From NCBI GenBank assembly GCA_030271565.1, contig JARXKR010000114.1:1-7307 (forward strand): a stretch of DNA of 7,307 nucleotides, read 5' to 3'. The translations under genes were made by a program, and so were the position numbers. This stretch comes from Pseudomonadota bacterium. Lineage in GTDB: Bacteria > Pseudomonadota > Alphaproteobacteria > Sphingomonadales > Sphingomonadaceae. Under the pieces are notes generated by a model that searched no databases, was not told the DNA's origin, and worked only from the letters and a program-made list of their open reading frames with translations. Position 1 is the stretch's first letter; each line of letters starts with the position of its first letter. Of the stretch, positions 1 through 6,522 are shown piece after piece.

Positions 1-152
1 AGCAGTTCGTCGGTCAGCCGGTCGAGCATCACGACGCTGTCTTCGCCCAGCGCGAGCACGTCCTTCAATTGCATTTGCGTGCGGCCGAGCTCGACCGAAA
101 GCCGGACGTCGACCTCCCTCAGCAAATCGAACCCGCGGGTGTGAATGGTCAT
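1..152 (-). CDS. fliN: Flagellar motor switch protein FliN, N-terminal part (3' end outside window)
   Basis: FliN forms the lower ring of the C ring and docks the FliH-FliI export complex. Fifty codons plus two bases are visible before the left window edge. From the ATG at 152 the product enters the SpoA domain after only about 8 residues. DLLREVDVRLSVELGRTQMQ (9-28) followed by LKDVLALGEDSVVMLDRL (29-46) aligns closely with E. coli FliN (VKLTVELGRTRMTIKELL and on). The ~45-50 residue N-terminal extension of enterobacterial FliN is missing. The start is well supported by AAGGGG 6 nt upstream and a 21-nt gap after fliM. The short N-terminus is compatible with compact alphaproteobacterial FliN proteins. 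The stop is not in the window, so full length is unknown. Confidence 0.93.
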   Translation of the reverse strand, partial: MTIHTRGFDLLREVDVRLSVELGRTQMQLKDVLALGEDSVVMLDRLTDEL

Positions 153-158
153 CGTATT

Positions 159-164
159 CCCCTT
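159..164 (-). promoter_or_regulatory. Shine-Dalgarno site of fliN
   Basis: AAGGGG on the minus strand is 6 nt before the ATG at 152, in the 21-nt gap after fliM. It fixes the short N-terminus of FliN. Confidence 0.75.
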
Positions 165-173
165 GAAAATTCG

Positions 174-1067
174 TCAGCCGGCAAGCTGCGTCAGGCGCAG
201 CGCTATCCGGTCGTCCTGCGCGCCGATGGTCCCGCGCGCGATGATCTGGCCGCCAATCGCGAGCGGCACCGCCCGCGCGATGGCGACCGGCAGCACCGTG
301 CCCGGCTCAAGCGCGGCAATCGCGGCGAGCGAAACCGGCATGTCGACCAAGGTCGCGGTCAGTCCCAGGGGCAGCGCGGAAAAAGGCGCTGCAGCGGGAT
401 CGGCCGAGCCAGTGCGGCGCGCTCCGGTTGAGGCCGCCCCGCCGATGCTGCCGAGCAGCTTGGGCAGCGCGGAGAGCGGCAGCGCGAGGGTTAGGTGCCA
501 GGGTGCCTTGGCACCGTCCATCACCTCGAGCGGCAGCACCGCAAGCTTGGCCCCGGCCGGAAACGGCGCGAGTTCGGCGAGCCGGGCAGAGCTGCGCAAG
601 ACGCGCACATCGCCTTGGCTGAGCGCGGCGGCGAGGCATTCCGCCAGGACTTCTTCAAGCCGCTGCACCAGCAGTTCGGCCGAGAGCGGAAACGCTTCGG
701 GCAGGGCGCCGCTGTGATCACCACTGCCGCCATAGGCGCGGTCGACTAGTCGCAGGACTGCGCTGCCTTCAACCGCAGCGAGCAGCGTCACCCCGGGGAT
801 GCCGCTGGCGTAGAGGCTGTTGGCGGCGAGCGCGCCGACCTGCTGGATCAGTTCGCCCTCGTTCAGCTCGTGCGGCGCGAGCGGGGTGACCACCGGTGGT
901 TCAGCGCCAAGCATCTGTCCCCGCGCCTTGGCCAGCAGCGGCGCGAGCCGCTCACCCAGCACCGCCAGCGCGCCGATCTGCTCGGCAGGTTCTGGCGCGC
1001 GGCGCAACAGCTCGGGGCAATGCTGCGCGGCGGCGCGTTCGGCGACGAATGTGTGCTCGCTCTTCAC
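174..1067 (-). CDS. fliM: Flagellar motor switch protein FliM, lacking the CheY-binding N-terminus
   Basis: FliM joins FliG to FliN in the C ring and normally receives phosphorylated CheY. The product is 297 residues, against ~320-334 in E. coli and Salmonella. The middle domain (~35-215) has GGSG at 113-116, the expected place of the GGxG loop that meets the EHPQ motif of FliG. The C-terminal SpoA domain (~230-295) ends in ARGTIGAQDDRIALRLTQL, matching the FliM pattern. The N-terminus (MKSEHTFVAERAAAQHCPEL) has no LSQxEIDALL-like CheY peptide. The GTG at 1067 forms GTGA with the fliL stop and lacks a good Shine-Dalgarno, so coupling to fliL is likely. The frame stays open upstream to an ATG at 1265, but that stretch lies inside fliL and does not look like FliM. 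FliN follows after 21 nt. Confidence 0.92.
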   Translation of the reverse strand: MKSEHTFVAERAAAQHCPELLRRAPEPAEQIGALAVLGERLAPLLAKARGQMLGAEPPVVTPLAPHELNEGELIQQVGALAANSLYASGIPGVTLLAAVEGSAVLRLVDRAYGGSGDHSGALPEAFPLSAELLVQRLEEVLAECLAAALSQGDVRVLRSSARLAELAPFPAGAKLAVLPLEVMDGAKAPWHLTLALPLSALPKLLGSIGGAASTGARRTGSADPAAAPFSALPLGLTATLVDMPVSLAAIAALEPGTVLPVAIARAVPLAIGGQIIARGTIGAQDDRIALRLTQLAG

Positions 1068-1651
1068 TGGACCAGGAAGCTCTTGAAATAGACCCGGTCG
1101 ACCCCGCCGAAGCCCTCGGTCTGGAGCAGCACCTTGTTGATCGCGGCCGCGAGCCGCTGTTGCAGATGTTCCTTGCCCTGGGGGGTGTAGGCATCCTCCT
1201 CCGGGGTGTCGGCGAGAACCACGAGGATTTCGCTGCGGATCGCCAGTTCGTGCTTCTTGAGCCACATCAGCACCCGCCCGTCGCGGCGGGTCGAGCAGGC
1301 GAGGCTAAGCTGCATTAGCGCGCTCGAGTTCTTAAGGTTCGAGGTGAAGTCCTCGGAAAACCGGTAATAGCTGGTGCGGTAGAGGCTGCCACCTTCGCCA
1401 TCGACCTCGGCGCCTTCGGCAGCCGCATCGCCGCCCTCGGCCTTGGGCGCATAGGGGTCTTCCTCGCCCTTTTTGACCAGTTTGGGCTCATCCCTGGCCT
1501 TGGCTTCGGGCTTGTCCGACTTGCCCGCAAAGACAAAGGCATAGGTCCCGCCGCCGCCCGCACCGACCAGCACGAGGGCCAGCAGCAGCTTGATCATCAG
1601 GCCTTTCTTGCCCTTCTTTTCGGGTACGGGTTGTTCGTCTTCGTCGCTCAT
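1064..1651 (-). CDS. fliL: Flagellar basal body-associated protein FliL
   Basis: FliL is a single-pass inner-membrane protein that surrounds the stator units and supports motor output. The product is 195 residues, at the long end for the family (~155-190). It has a charged, Lys-rich cytoplasmic N-terminus (1-17), one transmembrane helix (~18-41, with an unusual run of four Gly at 32-35), and an acidic, Ala/Gly/Glu-rich periplasmic linker (~44-90) that accounts for the extra length. The stomatin-like periplasmic domain runs from ~92 to 195 and includes the Arg/Lys/Glu-rich helix around LKKHELAIRSEILVVLAD. It ends in VDRVYFKSFLVQ, close to the typical FliL ending. The ATG at 1651 has AAGGGA 7 nt upstream. 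The stop overlaps the GTG start of fliM (GTGA). Assignment is firm. Confidence 0.94.
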   Translation of the reverse strand: MSDEDEQPVPEKKGKKGLMIKLLLALVLVGAGGGGTYAFVFAGKSDKPEAKARDEPKLVKKGEEDPYAPKAEGGDAAAEGAEVDGEGGSLYRTSYYRFSEDFTSNLKNSSALMQLSLACSTRRDGRVLMWLKKHELAIRSEILVVLADTPEEDAYTPQGKEHLQQRLAAAINKVLLQTEGFGGVDRVYFKSFLVQ

Positions 1652-1658
1652 CGTCGTG

Positions 1659-1664
1659 TCCCTT
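1659..1664 (-). promoter_or_regulatory. Shine-Dalgarno site of fliL
   Basis: AAGGGA on the minus strand is 7 nt before the ATG at 1651, in the 26-nt gap after fliK. It allows fliL to be translated independently of fliK. Confidence 0.7.
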
Positions 1665-1677
1665 GTGAATTTGGTGC

Positions 1678-3162
1678 TCAGGCAAAGATGCCGCTGCGCC
1701 GCGCTGCGTCGCGGGCGGTGGCCCCGCGCGGGCCGTGATGGGATTGCTGCGCAGACCCGTCGCGGCGCTCGGATTGCTGGCCGCGCGATTGTCCGTTGGC
1801 GCTGCCGCCCGGCGACGCAGCGGTGTCACGCGAGGGGGCCGACGGACCGGGCTCAGCCGCGACAAAGGTGGCCGTGCCGACTGGCAGATTGATTGGCGGG
1901 GCGGCGGCTGCGGCGCGGGCGAAGTCGGGATCGGCGCTGGCGAGTGATACCGCCAGGCCGTGCGGCTCATGACGGAAGCGCAGTTCGACCGGTCCGAATT
2001 CGGCGTGCGCTACGGTCAGCGTAGCCCCTTGCGGCTGCACCGCCTCGCGCGCCGCGACCAACCGGTCGACCAGCGCAGCGAAATCGTGCGGACGCGGGCT
2101 GGCCGCGAGCGTGGGTGTAGTCAACGCGGCTGCGGGCTGCGGCGCTGCGCTGTCCGGGGTGCCGAGTACCGAGGCAGCCGATACGGCTTCAGCCAGCACC
2201 GTGCGGCGCGGTGCAGGCCGAGCCATGTCCAGCGCCTTGGCTATTGGTTCGGCGGCACCCGCAGCGGCTATCTCGACCCGCAGCATGGCGGGCGGGCGGA
2301 CGGCTTGCTGCGGCGCATCGGGCGGAGTAACGGGTTGGTCAGGTTGCGCAGTGATCGGCGCGGCTGCGGTGCGCAGGAACGCGGCTTGGGGCGCAGCGTG
2401 GGCCACCGCCTGCGGGGCAGGGTCGGGCGTTGCCAAGACTGCCGGGCGGGGGCGCGGGCCGATCGGGATCGACGGTTCGGATTGTACAGCTTGCGGCTGT
2501 GATGCCGAAACGGCGACCGGCGCGGGCAGGGCGGCCGCGACCTGCGCGAGTATGTTTGGCGGCGCTGCGGTCGCCGTTTGATCTGATTGCTGCTGCGGCA
2601 AAGACTGCGGTTCGGGCTTTGTGACACTGATTTTGGCTACAGCGTCCGGCTCACCGGGTTGCGGCAAAGGCGCCGGATCAATCGCTTCGATCTCAGGCGG
2701 TGGCGTAGCGGTCTTGGTTGCGGCCCGCGCAGCTTGCGGGCGGGGTGCGACTTGCGCTTGCCTTGCCGCCCGGAGCGGACGGGTCGCTGTTGCGGCTTGA
2801 AGCTGGGGCAGCAGCGTCTCAGCCGCTTCGGCAACCGGGTCCGATTGTTCCGCCGCGCTGGCGAGCGAGCCAAGCGGCAAGCTTGCGGGAAGTGGCAAGG
2901 GGGCGGCAAGATCCGGCATGGGCGGCGGCACCGGATTGCCGGTCACTGCCACCGGGATCAGGACCGTCGCTGCCTCGGCCATCGCGGCGGTTTGTGCTGT
3001 CGGAACCGGAGGTAACGCATCACTCGCGGCCGCAGGAACAGCACTTTGTGCCAGCAATGCCGCGAAATCCGGTGCTTCTGGGGTGCTCGTGGTGACTTGC
3101 AGCAATGCGTCGAGCGGTGCGGCAGTCGGCGCGGCGAGGCTGGGAACTAGGGACTGGATCAC
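1678..3162 (-). CDS. fliK: Flagellar hook-length control protein FliK (Ala/Pro-rich)
   Basis: FliK is a secreted molecular ruler that measures hook length and switches the export gate from hook to filament substrates. The product is 494 residues. About residues 1-360 are low-complexity, rich in Ala, Pro, Gln, Thr and Val and without recognisable domains, as expected for the disordered ruler. A compact C-terminal piece (~380-416), with LTVAHAEFGPVELRFRH followed by GLAVSLASADPDFARAA, matches the start of the Flg_hook domain. After it comes another low-complexity tail rich in Ser, Gln, Gly and Arg. The GTG at 3162 is preferred because GAGGAG lies 8 nt upstream; a TTG at 3168 is only 2 nt from that site. 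The gene follows fliJ after 35 nt and is followed by fliL after 26 nt. The call depends on the short domain, composition and position. Confidence 0.88.
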   Translation of the reverse strand: MIQSLVPSLAAPTAAPLDALLQVTTSTPEAPDFAALLAQSAVPAAASDALPPVPTAQTAAMAEAATVLIPVAVTGNPVPPPMPDLAAPLPLPASLPLGSLASAAEQSDPVAEAAETLLPQLQAATATRPLRAARQAQVAPRPQAARAATKTATPPPEIEAIDPAPLPQPGEPDAVAKISVTKPEPQSLPQQQSDQTATAAPPNILAQVAAALPAPVAVSASQPQAVQSEPSIPIGPRPRPAVLATPDPAPQAVAHAAPQAAFLRTAAAPITAQPDQPVTPPDAPQQAVRPPAMLRVEIAAAGAAEPIAKALDMARPAPRRTVLAEAVSAASVLGTPDSAAPQPAAALTTPTLAASPRPHDFAALVDRLVAAREAVQPQGATLTVAHAEFGPVELRFRHEPHGLAVSLASADPDFARAAAAAPPINLPVGTATFVAAEPGPSAPSRDTAASPGGSANGQSRGQQSERRDGSAQQSHHGPRGATARDAARRSGIFA

Positions 3163-3170
3163 TGGCAAAA

Positions 3171-3176
3171 CTCCTC
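3171..3176 (-). promoter_or_regulatory. Shine-Dalgarno site of fliK (decides GTG start)
   Basis: GAGGAG on the minus strand lies 8 nt before the GTG at 3162 but only 2 nt before the TTG at 3168. It therefore supports the GTG start. It sits in the 35-nt gap after fliJ. Confidence 0.75.
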
Positions 3177-3197
3177 GCGCGCCGGGTTCACTGGTAG

Positions 3198-3623
3198 TTA
3201 TTCAAGCCCCGTGCCAACCGCGCGGCGCGCGTCCAGCACCGGCTCGGCGAGCCGCTGTGCGAGGAGCTGCGCTTGTCCCACCGCGCGGGTTTCGACCGCG
3301 GCGCGGGCACGTTCGGCGAGCGCCAGTTCGTGCTGCTTGCGGTCGGCGAGCGACTGGGCCTGCAGCGCGTCGCGCTCGGTGCTCGCCGAAATGCCGCTGA
3401 GGCCCGCAACGAAGCTGCCGAGCTGGCGCAGCGCCAGCCCGTCGGCCGCTACGGCGCGCACATCGTAACCATGCGCCAGCGAGCGGGTCCGTTCGGCGAG
3501 GGCGCGCAGCTGCTGCAGCGTGCTTTCGGCCAGCGCCGCATCCTGCGCGGCGGCCTGCTTGGCAATGGCGCGGACCTGTTCGAGCCGCTGCAAGCGGCGC
3601 AGGCGGCGCAGTTCAGGGTGCAT
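3198..3623 (-). CDS. fliJ: Flagellar export protein FliJ (coiled-coil stalk)
   Basis: FliJ is the small antiparallel coiled-coil protein that sits in the FliI hexamer like the gamma subunit of F1 and escorts export chaperones. The product is 141 residues (E. coli 147), lacks transmembrane segments and is almost wholly helical in composition. It has a basic N-terminus (RRLRRLQRLEQVR), a long first helix (~5-50), a middle break around residues 50-78 containing Gly, and a second helix rich in Ala, Arg, Glu and Gln (~80-135). There is little sequence-specific signature, so the assignment rests on size, helical pattern and position directly after fliI. The ATG at 3623 overlaps the fliI stop by 11 nt. 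No convincing Shine-Dalgarno sequence precedes it, which fits translational coupling to fliI. Confidence 0.85.
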   Translation of the reverse strand: MHPELRRLRRLQRLEQVRAIAKQAAAQDAALAESTLQQLRALAERTRSLAHGYDVRAVAADGLALRQLGSFVAGLSGISASTERDALQAQSLADRKQHELALAERARAAVETRAVGQAQLLAQRLAEPVLDARRAVGTGLE

Positions 3624-4944
3624 CGCTGAGCAGCGCAGTCAATGCGCCCAGGCTTGTGGCAAAATCCACCGTGCTGCGCGCATCTTGCCGCAGGAAATCA
3701 GTCAGCACGCCATGCATCGCGATGGCCCGGTCAAGCTGCTGATCGGCCCCGGCGCGGTAGGCACCCATCAGCACGAGGTCGCGGTTGGCTTCGTAACTGG
3801 CGCTGAGCGCGCGAAACTGGCGAGCGAGCGCAGCATGATCGGGGGCTACCACATCGTCCATTACCCGGCTGAGCGAAGCGGCGATGTCGATCGCCGGATA
3901 TTGCCCACGCTGGGCCAGCTCGCGGCTCAGCACCACATGCCCATCAAGGATCGACCGCGCGGTGTCGACCACCGGGTCGTCCTGATTGTCACCGTCGGCG
4001 AGCACGGTGTAGAGCCCGGTGATCGAGCCGCCGCTCAGCGCCGAATTGCCGGCGCGCTCGACCAGCTTGGTGATCGCGGCGAGCGCGGAAGGCGGATAGC
4101 CGCGCGCGGCACCGGGTTCACCCAGCAACAGGGCGATTTCGCGTGCGGCGTGCGCGACGCGGGTCAGACTGTCCATGATCAGCAGCACGCGGCGGCCTTG
4201 CGCGCGGAAGTGTTCGGCCAGGCTGGTCGCGAGCAGCGCGCCGCGCAGCCGCAGGTTGGGGGCATGGTCAGCGGGGACCGCGATCACCGCGGTGCGCGCG
4301 CGTTTGGCCCCGGTCATGTGCCGTTCGACGAAGTCAGACACTTCGCGGGCGCGTTCGCCGATCAGCCCGACGATCACGATTTCGGCTTGCGAGCCACTCG
4401 CGATCATGTCGAGCAGCACCGATTTCCCGACCCCCGAACCGGCCATGATCCCGATCCGCTGGCCGACCCCCAAGGTGGTCAAGGCGTTGAGCGCGCGCAC
4501 CCCGCAATCGAATTGCTCGCGCACCCCGCTGCGGTCGAGCGCCGAGGCGCGCAGGCCTCCAGCGGGCCATTGCGCGCGCGCATGGATCGGTGGGCCCAGG
4601 TCAATCGGCTGGCCTTGCCCATCGACCGCGCGGCCGAGAAAGGCTTCGCCGACCGGAAGCATGCCGGGGCGGCCTTCGGCGCGGACTTTGGCGCCGGGGC
4701 GCAGCATCACCGTATCACCCAGCAGCATCAGCAGGCTGCGCCCGCTGCGGAAGCCGATCACCTCGGCGGTGAGCGGGTGCATGGAACCGTGCTCGACCTG
4801 GCACAGCGCGCCGACCGGGGCCGATAACCCCGATACCTCAAGCAGCCCGCCATCACAGGCGGTGAGCAGGCCGTAGCGGCCCGGGGCAAGGTTGAGCTGG
4901 CTTTGGGCGAGTTCGGCGAAATGCGGCTCGTACAGCTTCAGCAC
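3613..4944 (-). CDS. fliI: Flagellum-specific export ATPase FliI
   Basis: FliI is the hexameric ATPase, related to F1 beta, that helps unload substrates and chaperones at the flagellar type III export gate. The product is 443 residues with the proposed GTG start; E. coli FliI has 457. An N-terminal beta-barrel domain (~15-90) is followed by the ATPase core. The core has Walker A GSGVGKS at ~169-175 (Lys174), the catalytic-Glu segment GLIGERAREV (Glu197), Walker B RVLLIMDS (Asp258), a conserved GxYTVLADGDNQDDP segment (~310-324), and the FliI/SctN signature around GHVVLSRELAQRGQYPAID (~335-353). The C-terminal helical domain contacts FliJ. The GTG at 4944 overlaps fliH by 7 nt and has GAGGCGG 7 nt upstream. 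An ATG at 4977 would add 11 residues and a 40-nt overlap, and cannot be excluded. All catalytic motifs are intact. Confidence 0.97.
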   Translation of the reverse strand: MLKLYEPHFAELAQSQLNLAPGRYGLLTACDGGLLEVSGLSAPVGALCQVEHGSMHPLTAEVIGFRSGRSLLMLLGDTVMLRPGAKVRAEGRPGMLPVGEAFLGRAVDGQGQPIDLGPPIHARAQWPAGGLRASALDRSGVREQFDCGVRALNALTTLGVGQRIGIMAGSGVGKSVLLDMIASGSQAEIVIVGLIGERAREVSDFVERHMTGAKRARTAVIAVPADHAPNLRLRGALLATSLAEHFRAQGRRVLLIMDSLTRVAHAAREIALLLGEPGAARGYPPSALAAITKLVERAGNSALSGGSITGLYTVLADGDNQDDPVVDTARSILDGHVVLSRELAQRGQYPAIDIAASLSRVMDDVVAPDHAALARQFRALSASYEANRDLVLMGAYRAGADQQLDRAIAMHGVLTDFLRQDARSTVDFATSLGALTALLSDAP

Positions 4945-5507
4945 TGAAAGACCGCCTCGGCAATCGCGCGGCGCCAATGGGCGGGGCCGTCTTCGACCCC
5001 GCCATTGGCGGTCTCAAGCCGCAGCGCGCCGCGTTCGAGCGCGGGATCGGCGCGCAGTTCGAGGTCTTGGGGGAGGGCATCGCCGACCAGTTCGATATCG
5101 GCGGGATTGAGCCGCAGCACGCGCTCGTCGTCGGCCCGCGCGAGCATCGCGGCGGCGCGTTCGACCCGCGCAGTCAAGGCACCCCGGTCGAGCTGGAGCG
5201 GCGCAAGGCTCGCCTCGCACAGCATTTCGATCGCGGCAAACAGCCGCTGGCGCAGCAGTTCCTCCTGCTCGGTATCGAGCCGGGCCAAGGTCAGCTCCAG
5301 CTTGCCGCGCGCTGCAGCCTGCGCGGCTGCGGCGGCGTCGGCGGCTAACTGCGTCTCGGCGCAGCCCGCAGCATAGCCATCATCCCATGCGCGCTTGCTT
5401 AGGTCATCGCGATCGGGCGCGGTGGTCGCGATAACGCTGCCAACAAAGCGCGGATCGGGCGCGAAGGTGCTGTCCGCCGCCAGCAGTGCCAGCGGCAGGC
5501 TAGACAT
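4938..5507 (-). CDS. fliH: Flagellar export ATPase regulator/stator FliH
   Basis: FliH dimers hold the export ATPase FliI, damp its activity and link it to the C ring. The product is 189 residues, somewhat shorter than enterobacterial FliH (~235). After a poorly conserved N-terminus comes the family-typical DDGYAAGCAETQ segment (42-53), which leads into a long Ala-rich helix (~54-105) that likely forms the dimer coiled coil. The C-terminal FliI-binding domain (~125-189) includes LRLNPADIELV and ALRLETANGG, both typical of FliH/HrpE proteins. The frame is open to an upstream ATG at 5642, but that would read 135 nt into fliG with unrelated sequence. The ATG at 5507 gives a conventional protein, overlaps the fliG stop by only 8 nt, and has GGGGA 8 nt upstream. 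FliH diverges fast, so the call rests on these motifs plus position between fliG and fliI. Confidence 0.9.
   Translation of the reverse strand: MSSLPLALLAADSTFAPDPRFVGSVIATTAPDRDDLSKRAWDDGYAAGCAETQLAADAAAAAQAAARGKLELTLARLDTEQEELLRQRLFAAIEMLCEASLAPLQLDRGALTARVERAAAMLARADDERVLRLNPADIELVGDALPQDLELRADPALERGALRLETANGGVEDGPAHWRRAIAEAVFQC
4952..4958 (-). promoter_or_regulatory. Shine-Dalgarno-like site of fliI inside the fliH 3' end
   Basis: GAGGCGG on the minus strand lies 7 nt before the GTG at 4944 and inside the end of fliH. It favours this GTG over the ATG at 4977, which lies upstream of the site. Confidence 0.55.
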
Positions 5508-6522
5508 ATTCACCGTCCCCGCCGCCTGCGCCGAATTGCAGGGTGCCCTCAGCTGCGAGCCGCTTGGCCACCGCGACGATCGCCTTTTGCGCATCGAGCA
5601 CATCGGCCAGCTTGAGCCGTCCGCGCGCCTCGATCTCGTCACGCACGCCGTCGGCGGCGCGGCTCGACATGGCGCGGAAGAACACTTCGCGTTTGTCTTC
5701 CTCGGTGCCCTTGAGCGCGTCGATCAGGATCTCGCTCTCGACTTCGCGGAGCAGGATGCCCATCGCTTGCGCATCGAGCACGAACAGGTGTTCGAACTTG
5801 AACATCTCGTTCTCGATCTCGCGCGCGAGCGCTTTGTCGATCTTCGCGAGTTCGGGCATGATCCGCTTTTCGGCCGGTTTGCCGATCTGGTTGATGATGT
5901 CGGCGGCCTGCTTGGCGCCGCCCAGCGCGAGCGTGCTGGTCCCGTGGCGCTCGCCGATGCGGGTCACGAGCAGGCTTTCGAGCATCGCCAAAGTATCGCC
6001 ACCCACCGCACCGAGCGTGGCCACGCGGTGGACCACCTGGGTTTGGGTCGGCGGCGGGAGCGCGTGGAGCACTGCGGCGGCCACTTCGGGATCGAGCTGG
6101 ACCAGCAGCACCGCGATCGCTTGCGGATGCTCGTCCTTGATCAGCGGGATCAGCGCCGAGGGATTGAGCCAGCGCGCCAGCTCGATCGCCGGGCCGGCTT
6201 GGTCGCCTTGCGGCAGAATCCGCTCCATCAGGCTCTCGCCCTTCACCTCGCCCACCGCTTTGTGCATCAGGCTGCGCACCTGGCTATTGCGACCGCGATC
6301 GCTGATCCCCGATTGCTGCGCCCCGCCGACGAAACCGCTGATCGCTTCGGTAATCTGTTCGGGCCCGATCGGGCCGAGGCTGCACATTTTCTCGCCGAGC
6401 AGCTGCAATTCGGCGGGGCCGAGCTGCGCCAGGATCTGCGCGGCCTGGTCTTCCTCGAGCAGCATGATCATGATCGCCGCGCATTCGGGATCGCCGAGCG
6501 CGGGCACGGTCGGCGCGCTCAT
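5500..6522 (-). CDS. fliG: Flagellar motor switch / torque protein FliG
   Basis: FliG couples the MS ring to the C ring and takes torque from the stator. The 340-residue product is of normal family length (~330-345). It has an N-terminal FliF-binding domain (~1-100), a middle FliM-binding domain with the conserved EHPQ motif at 131-134, a flexible Gly-Gly linker (ALGGAKQ, ~199-205), the MFxF motif (MFKF) at 240-243, and the C-terminal charged torque helix. By alignment from memory with E. coli FliG, the five charged torque residues are all kept in sign: K271, R288, D295, E296 and K304 correspond to K264, R281, D288, D289 and R297. The ATG at 6522 overlaps the fliF stop in an ATGA. A weak GTGAG lies about 8 nt upstream. 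The gene ends 8 nt inside fliH. Nothing suggests loss of function. Confidence 0.98.
   Translation of the reverse strand: MSAPTVPALGDPECAAIMIMLLEEDQAAQILAQLGPAELQLLGEKMCSLGPIGPEQITEAISGFVGGAQQSGISDRGRNSQVRSLMHKAVGEVKGESLMERILPQGDQAGPAIELARWLNPSALIPLIKDEHPQAIAVLLVQLDPEVAAAVLHALPPPTQTQVVHRVATLGAVGGDTLAMLESLLVTRIGERHGTSTLALGGAKQAADIINQIGKPAEKRIMPELAKIDKALAREIENEMFKFEHLFVLDAQAMGILLREVESEILIDALKGTEEDKREVFFRAMSSRAADGVRDEIEARGRLKLADVLDAQKAIVAVAKRLAAEGTLQFGAGGGDGEYV

Noticed and set aside
1068..1265. A longer FliM beginning at ATG 1265.
   Set aside because: The extra 66 residues lie wholly within fliL, are Gly/Arg/Pro-rich and do not resemble any FliM N-terminus. The GTG at 1067 overlapping the fliL stop is a typical junction.
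1652..1677. Promoter or terminator in the fliK-fliL gap.
   Set aside because: The gap is 26 nt, holds a Shine-Dalgarno site, and shows no hairpin with a T-run and no recognisable -35/-10 or sigma-54 -24/-12 pair.
1488..1970. Possible frameshift in fliK, with an alternative frame continuing the C-terminal domain.
   Set aside because: The alternative frame gives Arg/Pro/Ser-rich sequence without a Flg_hook pattern. The annotated frame runs cleanly to a stop just before fliL.
2031..3100. Repetitive-looking Ala/Pro codons in fliK as a tandem repeat array.
   Set aside because: The bias is at the amino-acid level. I see no repeat unit of constant length at the DNA level, and FliK ruler regions are normally low-complexity.
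3520..4827. A 435-codon open frame on the plus strand opposite fliI.
   Set aside because: Same antisense-shadow pattern. FliI on the minus strand has every ATPase motif, and the plus-strand product shows no family features.
5508..5642. A longer FliH beginning at ATG 5642.
   Set aside because: The extra 45 residues overlap the conserved end of fliG and look like out-of-frame sequence. The ATG at 5507 is well placed.
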